Assembly (NCBI GenBank): GCA_030054175.1
Contig: JASGCM010000005.1
Coordinates: forward strand, 99,238-163,237
DNA: 64,000 nucleotides
Reading direction: 5' to 3'
Source: Alphaproteobacteria bacterium
GTDB taxonomy: Bacteria; Pseudomonadota; Gammaproteobacteria; Burkholderiales; Burkholderiaceae_C
Made by a program: the position numbers and the translations under genes. Below, piece by piece: positions 58,306-64,000 of the stretch. The notes under the pieces were generated by a model, which was not told the origin of the DNA, ran no database searches, and was given only the letters and a program-made list of their open reading frames with translations. The stretch's first letter is position 1. Each line of letters opens with the position of its first letter.

Positions 58306-58934
58306 GCCCGATCCTCAAGGGCATGCAGATCGGCCAGGGTGTTGACGTTGGCAAAGGCCAAAGGGTCATCATCGGGCTGATCGAAAGGCACAGAGACGGT
58401 GCGATGCTGCGCCGTCCAAGCGTCAATTTTGCGGCCTCCGCCATGGGAGTACTTCACCAGACTTTCAAGCAAACTGGTGCGCAAAAGGCAAAACACCGGC
58501 TGAGTGCGCCACAGGGTAGAGCCAGTGTCGTTGGTCTCGGCACCTACCGCCATGGCGATGTCTGCTTCTTGGGCGAGCAAGGCCTGTCCGAGTCGCTCGC
58601 CCAAATCCAGGGGGAAACGGGGCGAGTCGCAAGGCACGGTCATGAGGTAGGGCGTTTGGCAGTGTTCGAGTCCCACCAAAAAGCCAGCCAAAGGGCCTGC
58701 GAAATCATTCAGGCTGTCTGGCCAGACCGGGACACCAAAGGATTCATAGGCGCCCAGATTGCGATTGGCGTTGATCAGCACTTCGGTGCATTGGCCCTGC
58801 AAGCGCATGAGGGCGTGCAGGGTGAGAGGGATGCCCTGGAATTTCTGCAGGCCCTTGTCGACGCCGCCCATGCGTGAGCCGCGTCCACCGGCCAGGATCA
58901 GCCCGGTCAGGGCCTGGGTGTCGAAGCGTTCCAT
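58302..58934 (-). CDS. mobA: Molybdenum cofactor guanylyltransferase MobA
   Basis: 210 residues. The nucleotide-binding [19 protein letters not shown] is at about 14-32, and the Mg site VPCDSPRFP. It adds GMP to Mo-MPT, making the MGD cofactor of DMSO-reductase family enzymes. It starts directly at the moaA stop and overlaps moeA. Confidence 0.95.
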   Translation of the reverse strand: MERFDTQALTGLILAGGRGSRMGGVDKGLQKFQGIPLTLHALMRLQGQCTEVLINANRNLGAYESFGVPVWPDSLNDFAGPLAGFLVGLEHCQTPYLMTVPCDSPRFPLDLGERLGQALLAQEADIAMAVGAETNDTGSTLWRTQPVFCLLRTSLLESLVKYSHGGGRKIDAWTAQHRTVSVPFDQPDDDPLAFANVNTLADLHALEDRA

Positions 58935-60089
58935 TTAACCCCCGATGTAGCTCATTTCGACACGCGGAAATTCAGACGGGGCCACGCCTTGGGCGCGCAT
59001 CTCAGAGTAACGGTCATCGCGCTGCGTCCATGTGCCGGCCACCGCCGAGAGCAGTCGCTCATCGCTGCTGCCGTCTCGAAGCATGGCTCGCAGGTCATAG
59101 CCCTGATGCGCAAACAGACACAAATAGAGCTTGCCTTCAGTCGACAGCCGGGCGCGATTGCAGTCGCCGCAAAAGGCTTCGGTGACGCTGCTGATCAGGC
59201 CAATTTCACCCAATGCCGGGTCATGCTGGCCATCGGCGCCAGCCCAGCCCCAGCGCTGAGCGGTTTCGCCAGGCTGCTGCGCACTCAATTGAATCAAAGG
59301 GCCCACCTGACGCAAGGTGTCCAGAACCTGGGCCGAAGGCATGACCTCGGCCATGCGCCAGCCATTGGTGTTGCCTACATCCATGTATTCAATGAAGCGC
59401 AGCGCCATGCCACTGCCTCGGAAGTGACGCGCCATCGGCGCGATTTGATTGTCGTTGGTCCCACGCTTGACGACCATATTGACCTTCAATCCCGAGGGGT
59501 GGCCATGGTCGTCGACCCCGAGGCCGACTGCCAAGGCGGCTTCGATGCCGTCGAGCACGTCGGTGACGGGGAAATCAACGTCGTTCATGCGCTTGAACAC
59601 GGCGTCGTCGAGTCCATCCAGACTGATGGTGACGCGTTTCAGGCCGGCATCTTTCAACGCCCGGGCCTTGCGTTGTAACAATGAGCCATTGGTGGTCAGG
59701 GTCAGGTCCAGCGGGCCGCCGTCGGGCGAGCGAATTTGGGCCAATTGTTCGACCAGTATCTCGAGATTTTTGCGCAATAGGGGCTCACCACCGGTCAGCC
59801 GGATTTTGCGCACGCCCAAGTGCACAAAAAGGCGGGCCAAGCGGGTGATTTCCTCGAAGGTGAGCAAATCGCCGTGTGGCAAATAAGGGTGGTGGCTGTT
59901 GAAAATCTCTTTGGGCATGCAGTAGCTGCAGCGAAAGTTGCAGCGGTCGGTGACGCTGATGCGCAAATCGTGCAGGGTGCGGCCACGAGCGTCTGACAGC
60001 AAGCCCGAAGGGGGCATCGGTTGCTGAGAAAAAAAAGGCTGGCGCGCGTCCAGCCTCTGGTCTACCAATGGAATGACTCGTTCGGCCAT
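58935..60089 (-). CDS. moaA: GTP 3',8-cyclase MoaA
   Basis: 384 residues. Radical-SAM cluster CNFRCSYC (Cx3Cx2C), C-terminal second [4Fe-4S] site [18 protein letters not shown], and the C-terminal GG (MSYIGG) needed for activity in MoaA proteins. First step of molybdopterin synthesis. The N-terminal ~40 residues are longer than in E. coli. First gene of moaA-mobA-moeA. Confidence 0.96.
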   Translation of the reverse strand: MAERVIPLVDQRLDARQPFFSQQPMPPSGLLSDARGRTLHDLRISVTDRCNFRCSYCMPKEIFNSHHPYLPHGDLLTFEEITRLARLFVHLGVRKIRLTGGEPLLRKNLEILVEQLAQIRSPDGGPLDLTLTTNGSLLQRKARALKDAGLKRVTISLDGLDDAVFKRMNDVDFPVTDVLDGIEAALAVGLGVDDHGHPSGLKVNMVVKRGTNDNQIAPMARHFRGSGMALRFIEYMDVGNTNGWRMAEVMPSAQVLDTLRQVGPLIQLSAQQPGETAQRWGWAGADGQHDPALGEIGLISSVTEAFCGDCNRARLSTEGKLYLCLFAHQGYDLRAMLRDGSSDERLLSAVAGTWTQRDDRYSEMRAQGVAPSEFPRVEMSYIGG

Positions 60090-60143
60090 TCCTCTATTGT
60101 GCCCCAGTCGGCCGGCTTTGATGCCGGGCCGGCCAGGTTTCCA

Positions 60144-62198
60144 TCAGGGCAACAGGGGCACGATGAGCAAGGCCACGATATTGATGATCTTGATCAGGGG
60201 GTTGACGGCGGGGCCGGCCGTGTCTTTGTAGGGGTCACCCACGGTGTCGCCGGTGACGGCGGCCTTGTGGGCGTCGCTGCCCTTGCCGCCGTGGTGACCG
60301 TCTTCAATGTACTTTTTGGCGTTGTCCCAAGCGCCGCCCCCGGTACACATGGAGATGGCGACGAACAGGCCGGTGACGATGGTGCCCATGAGTAACCCGC
60401 CCAGGGCCTTGGGGCCCAGCAGCAAGCCGACCGCAATAGGCACGACCACGGGCAACAAAGAGGGGATCATCATCTCTTTGATGGCGGCGGTGGTCAGCAT
60501 GTCGACAGCACGGCCGTATTCGGGTTTGGCGGTCCCCTCCATGATGCCCTTGATCTCTCGGAACTGGCGACGGACTTCCTCGACCACGGCACTGGCAGAG
60601 CGGCCCACGGCCTCCATGGCCATGGCACCAAACAGGTAGGGAATCAGACCGCCGATGAACAGGCCGACGATGACCATGGGATCAGACAGGTCGAAACTGA
60701 CCGATTTGCCATAGGTCTCGAGTTTGTGGGTGTAGTCAGCGAACAGCACCAACGAAGCCAGACCCGCCGAACCGATGGCGTAACCCTTGGTGACGGCCTT
60801 GGTGGTATTGCCCACGGCATCAAGCGGGTCGGTGACGTCACGCACGCTGGGAGGCAATTCGGCCATTTCGGCGATGCCACCCGCATTGTCGGTGATCGGG
60901 CCATAGGCGTCGAGGGCGACAATGATGCCGGCCATGCTGAGCATGGCGGTGGCGGCGACCGCGACTCCGTACAGACCGGCCAAGCCGTGGCTGGCGACAA
61001 TGGCCACGCAAACGGCCAGCACGGGCCAGGCGGTGGATTTCATCGACACGCCAATGCCGGCGATGATGTTGGTGGCATGGCCGGTGGTGGAGGCCTGCGC
61101 CACATGCTTGACCGGAGCGTAGTCGGTGCCGGTGTAGTACTCGGTGATCCACACCAGGGCGGCAGTCAGAACCAACCCCACAATACAAGAACCAAACAGA
61201 GCCAGACGCGAGCCTTCGGCCTTGATGGCGTTGTCGGGCATCAGGGTCCAGGTCACACCGGCAAAGGCGATCAGACTGAGAACACCGGCGACGATCAAGC
61301 CTTTGTACAAGGCCGGCATCACGTTTTTCATGCCCGGGCTGGCCTTGACAAAGAAGCAGCCAATGATGGACGCGATGATGGACACCCCGCCCAAGGCCAA
61401 GGGGTACATGACGGCCTCGATGGGGGCGGCGACGACCATCAGGGCCCCCAGTACCATGGTGGCAATCAGAGTCACGGCATAGGTTTCAAAAAGGTCAGCG
61501 GCCATGCCGGCGCAGTCACCCACATTGTCGCCCACGTTGTCGGCGATCACAGCCGGGTTGCGTGGGTCGTCTTCCGGGATGCCGGCTTCGACTTTGCCGA
61601 CCAAGTCGGCACCGACATCAGCCCCTTTGGTGAAAATGCCACCGCCGAGCCGGGCAAAGATTGAAATGAGCGAGGAGCCAAAGGCCAGACCAATCAACGG
61701 ATTGAGCAGGTTGGCCAGATTCTTGTCTGGGGTCAGGTTGCCATTGCCGACCAGAAACCAGTAAAAACCGCCCACGCCCAACAGGCCCAGACCCACCACC
61801 AACATGCCGGTGATGGCGCCGCCTTTGAAGGCCACATCGAGCGCCGGTGCAATGCCGCCGGTGGCGGCCTGGGCGGTGCGCACGTTGGCTCGCACCGAGA
61901 CGTTCATGCCAATGAAGCCGCATGCACCCGAGAGCACCGCGCCTATGACAAAGCCAATGGCGGTGGTGGTGCCCAGAAAAATGCCCATCAGGATGGCCAA
62001 CACCACACCCACCATGGCGATGGTGCGGTACTGTCGCGCCAAATAGGCGGCCGCACCTTGTTGGATGGCGGCGGCGATCTCTTGCATGCGGGCGTTACCC
62101 GCATCCATGGACAAGATCGAAGAGCGGGCCCAAAAGCCATAGATCACGGCGATGACGCCGCACACCAGCGCGAGCATCAAAGCTGAGTTGCCAGACAT
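60144..62198 (-). CDS. hppA: Membrane-bound proton-pumping pyrophosphatase (H+-PPase)
   Basis: 684 residues, about 15-16 helices. The PPi-binding motif region [20 protein letters not shown] is followed by [20 protein letters not shown] has Lys where K+-dependent enzymes have Ala, so a K+-independent H+ pump is predicted. It uses PPi to energise the inner membrane. Divergent from the soluble ppa gene. Confidence 0.95.
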   Translation of the reverse strand: MSGNSALMLALVCGVIAVIYGFWARSSILSMDAGNARMQEIAAAIQQGAAAYLARQYRTIAMVGVVLAILMGIFLGTTTAIGFVIGAVLSGACGFIGMNVSVRANVRTAQAATGGIAPALDVAFKGGAITGMLVVGLGLLGVGGFYWFLVGNGNLTPDKNLANLLNPLIGLAFGSSLISIFARLGGGIFTKGADVGADLVGKVEAGIPEDDPRNPAVIADNVGDNVGDCAGMAADLFETYAVTLIATMVLGALMVVAAPIEAVMYPLALGGVSIIASIIGCFFVKASPGMKNVMPALYKGLIVAGVLSLIAFAGVTWTLMPDNAIKAEGSRLALFGSCIVGLVLTAALVWITEYYTGTDYAPVKHVAQASTTGHATNIIAGIGVSMKSTAWPVLAVCVAIVASHGLAGLYGVAVAATAMLSMAGIIVALDAYGPITDNAGGIAEMAELPPSVRDVTDPLDAVGNTTKAVTKGYAIGSAGLASLVLFADYTHKLETYGKSVSFDLSDPMVIVGLFIGGLIPYLFGAMAMEAVGRSASAVVEEVRRQFREIKGIMEGTAKPEYGRAVDMLTTAAIKEMMIPSLLPVVVPIAVGLLLGPKALGGLLMGTIVTGLFVAISMCTGGGAWDNAKKYIEDGHHGGKGSDAHKAAVTGDTVGDPYKDTAGPAVNPLIKIINIVALLIVPLLP

Positions 62199-62229
62199 AA
62201 GAATCTCCTTTTTTTGATCATTCGTCAGG

Positions 62230-62279
62230 TGAGGAACGCTTGCCGGACAGCACGTCCCCCGACTTGCGTTGCTTCCTCA
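62230..62279 (-). promoter_or_regulatory. Hairpin in the hppA 5' leader
   Basis: TGAGGAACGC pairs with GCGTT-(GCTT)-CCTCA, i.e. ten pairs with a four-base bulge, around an inner GGAC/GTCC stem. It ends 31 bases before the hppA start on the minus strand. I know no named riboswitch with this form. The rest of 62280-62421 shows no further structure I can support. Confidence 0.4.
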
Positions 62280-62421
62280 GCCATGGCGTGACTGCCCCAG
62301 CAGCTGATTGGCCAACCCTTGAAATTTAGCCCTTTTTCACGGGTTTTCATCTAGGAGAAAGCCCCATGCAAGTAAAATGAGGGTTAATCCTGATCAACCT
62401 TTTCCACTTTTCTTCTGAATC

Positions 62422-62961
62422 ATGTCTCTCGATAACGTCACTGCTGGCAAGAATGCCCCCAACGAGTTCAATGTGATCATTGAAATCCCGATGAATGCCG
62501 ACCCGATCAAATACGAGGTTGACAAGGAAACGGGGGCGATTTTTGTCGATCGCTTCATGAGCACAGCCATGCATTACCCCACCAACTACGGCTATGTGCC
62601 CAAGACCATCAGTGGCGACGGCGACCCGGTCGATGTGCTGGTGATCACACCGGTGCCTCTGATCCCAGGCGTGGTGGTGACTTGCCGCCCCATCGGTATT
62701 TTGAAAATGGAAGATGAAGCCGGTATGGACGCCAAGGTGCTGGCCGTGCCGACCGACAAGATCTTGTCGATCTACACCCAGTGGCAAAAGCCCGAAGACC
62801 TCAACCCGATGCGATTGAACACCATCTCGCACTTCTTTGAGCACTACAAAGACCTGGAAAAGGGCAAGTGGGTCAAGGTGCTGGGCTGGGAAGGCCCCGA
62901 AGCCGCCCGCGCCGAAGTGAGCGAAGGCATGGCGGCCTACGCCAAGCAGAACAAGAAATAA
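62422..62961 (+). CDS. ppa: Inorganic pyrophosphatase, soluble family I
   Basis: 179 residues, [20 protein letters not shown]. Metal-binding signature DGDPVDVLV (about 69-77) and [19 protein letters not shown]. Hydrolyses PPi in the cytoplasm. Its neighbour hppA uses the same substrate at the membrane. Confidence 0.96.
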   Translation: MSLDNVTAGKNAPNEFNVIIEIPMNADPIKYEVDKETGAIFVDRFMSTAMHYPTNYGYVPKTISGDGDPVDVLVITPVPLIPGVVVTCRPIGILKMEDEAGMDAKVLAVPTDKILSIYTQWQKPEDLNPMRLNTISHFFEHYKDLEKGKWVKVLGWEGPEAARAEVSEGMAAYAKQNKK

Positions 62962-62978
62962 AATTTTCTTGGATGTCT

Positions 62979-62995
62979 TGAGTCCTCTGGACTCA
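62979..62995 (+). terminator. Weak hairpin after ppa
   Basis: TGAGTCC-TCT-GGACTCA, 17 bases past the stop. No T run follows, so termination strength is uncertain. Confidence 0.45.
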
Positions 62996-63095
62996 GGCAC
63001 TGTTTCCAAGGCACGCACATACGTCATGCAAAACCTTGACGATGCCTGTTGCGATGACTGCGCCAGCGCCCATTGCAATAGACTCCATGCTTTGA

Positions 63096-63248
63096 GTGGG
63101 GGCCTACGACGGCATCAGTGCGGCGAAGGCAGTTAATGCCCAGTTCATCGGCTGGTACAACTCGCAACGCCCACACAGTAGCCTGGCAGATGAAACGCCG
63201 CAGCAGACCTATTTGGGGTTGTTGCCGGCCTTGAAAGCAGCATCATAA
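63096..63248 (+). mobile_element. IS3-family transposase OrfB, C-terminal fragment
   Basis: The frame reads AYDGISAAKAVNAQFIGWYN, then SQRPHSSLADETPQQTY and ends LGLLPALKAAS at TAA (63246-63248). WYNxxRPHSSLxxxTPxxxY is the end of the rve integrase core in IS3-type OrfB. It opens after a stop at 63093, and no orfA, catalytic DDE part or terminal repeats are visible nearby. Confidence 0.85.
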
Positions 63249-63269
63249 AATGAAAAAATCCGGTGCGCT

Positions 63270-63332
63270 CCGAGTTGCCGACCGAGTCGGTCGGTTCGTC
63301 GTAAACGCCGCCCAACTCGGTCGGCAACTCGG
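63270..63332. repeat. Perfect 18-base inverted repeat with 27-base spacer
   Basis: CCGAGTTGCCGACCGAGT (63270-63287) and ACTCGGTCGGCAACTCGG (63315-63332). The inner CCGACCGA-G-TCGGTCGG (63279-63295) is itself palindromic. GGTG/CACC can extend the stem past a 4-base bulge. No T run. It lies between the IS3 fragment and the ankyrin-like gene. Confidence 0.75.
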
Positions 63333-63381
63333 CACCAACTCAACCCACCCTCAGTCTCTTTATCTTTTGGGGTAAAACTGT

Positions 63382-64000
63382 TCAGACAAATGAAACCACA
63401 TCTGTCGGCGACAATTTCAAAATGCCCAAATTGTCCCAGAATACTTGGGCGGTCTTTTTGTGCTTCATATTCTCTGCTTCTTGGAGAGCCCTTTTGCCAT
63501 CATTCGTTTGAGCAACAACCAAATCTAATATTTGCTCATTAGTCAACTTCAGACTGGGCAAAGCACTCAGGAATACTCCGACGTTAGCTGAGTGATCTAA
63601 TACGCAAGCGACAAACAAAGCTGAATATTCACGGCCATGCCTGTCAAGATGCTTGGCTTTTAAGAGTTCATGGATTTGTTCGGGGGTAAGCTTTAGCCGA
63701 GGTATCGCATCCAAGATGACTGCTAGAGCTTGATCCTTCCCATCCTGACATGCAACGTAGATACCAGAGATATTATGGACAGACTTGGTTTTCAGAATGC
63801 CATCAATTTCATTGGGGGACAGCTTGAGCTCAGGTAAAGCATTCAAGTAGACCTTTAAAGCCTCAGCGTGCCCTCCCTGACAAGCCAAGTAAAAGCCCGT
63901 GGCCTGAGGGGTTTGAGCTGTCACCAGAGTCACGATTTCTTCATGACTCAATCCTAGCCCGGGCAAAGCATCCAAGAGTGCTTTCAAGGTGCGCGCATGT
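63382..64000 (-). CDS. Ankyrin-like repeat protein, partial (5' end outside window)
   Basis: Open from the window edge to the stop at 63382, 206 residues visible. About five units of 42-49 residues share a consensus L(D/N)ALPxLKLSxxEI ... L(V/L)xAxx ... GxYxACQxGHAEAL: KALLDALPGLGLSHEEIV, KVYLNALPELKLSPNEID, AVILDAIPRLKLTPEQIH, GVFLSALPSLKLTNEQIL and a degenerate last unit ending LKLSPTDVVSFV. The pattern resembles ankyrin-type repeats; family name and role unknown. AT-richer than the core genes, suggesting transfer. Confidence 0.7.
   Translation of the reverse strand, partial: HARTLKALLDALPGLGLSHEEIVTLVTAQTPQATGFYLACQGGHAEALKVYLNALPELKLSPNEIDGILKTKSVHNISGIYVACQDGKDQALAVILDAIPRLKLTPEQIHELLKAKHLDRHGREYSALFVACVLDHSANVGVFLSALPSLKLTNEQILDLVVAQTNDGKRALQEAENMKHKKTAQVFWDNLGILKLSPTDVVSFV

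Overview
The window reads as a chromosome segment from a betaproteobacterium of the order Burkholderiales, most likely the family Comamonadaceae (Limnohabitans/Rhodoferax-like). This rests on gene content, gene order and protein style: lptF-lptG beside pepA-holC, rimP-nusA-infB-rbfA-truB-typA, ratA-rnfH next to smpB, pstSCAB-phoU-phoB-phoR, hppA beside ppa, and overlapping ATGA/TGATG gene junctions. Most of it is compact, GC-rich core genome. The genus is inference.

Layout. 1-8.7 kb: end of hrpA, a five-gene minus-strand cluster (lptF, lptG, a sirohydrochlorin chelatase, a CysB-type regulator, an aminotransferase), pepA-holC and an orphan branched-chain amino acid binding lipoprotein. 8.7-13.3 kb: accessory zone with a membrane protein fused to a cupredoxin, a Sel1-type gene broken by a stop codon, a DUF5666-like repeat lipoprotein, an IS66-type fragment and a decayed toxin-antitoxin cluster lying against the 3' end of tRNA-Ser(GGA). 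13.4-22.0 kb: Orn/Lys/Arg decarboxylase, fabI, yejABEF peptide importer. 22.0-35.7 kb: the transcription/translation operon rimP-nusA-infB-rbfA-truB-typA, with a promoter followed at once by an intrinsic terminator, then rnfH, ratA, smpB, a DMT transporter, guaB and guaA. 35.7-36.7 kb: AT-rich scar with attP-like repeats, an integrase stub and a ppx gene cut to its first quarter. 36.8-43.4 kb: the phosphate regulon pstSCAB-phoU-phoBR with a Pho box. 43.4-49.4 kb: MATE exporter, a GT-C-like membrane protein, rpmE2, rho, trxA, a DsbA/FrnE protein. 49.4-62.9 kb: a TRAP binding-protein gene broken by a stop codon, a 4.5S RNA gene, rnhA, a methyltransferase, gloB, mltD, recR, ybaB, dnaX, moeA-mobA-moaA, hppA and ppa. 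62.9-64.0 kb: an IS3-family fragment, a long inverted repeat and an AT-richer ankyrin-like repeat gene cut by the window edge.

How genes work together. The pst-pho block is a complete phosphate sensing and uptake unit. rimP to typA plus smpB form a ribosome-function block. moeA, mobA and moaA serve molybdenum cofactor synthesis. hppA and ppa are a membrane and a soluble pyrophosphatase side by side. dnaX, ybaB and recR form the usual replication/recombination cluster, and ffs, rnhA and holC add to RNA and DNA handling.

The strongest unusual signals are: (1) an A9 run in dnaX at the end of the ATPase/collar region, with stop codons immediately downstream in both other frames, the signature of programmed slippage making a short gamma-like subunit; (2) a toxin-antitoxin graveyard with four truncated or deleted partners from two systems; (3) an island scar between guaA and ppx; (4) two genes broken by single in-frame stops; (5) the cupredoxin membrane fusion; (6) the ankyrin-like repeat gene at the right edge. 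I saw no CRISPR array and no intact mobile element. No wholly new multi-gene system is provable from this window alone.
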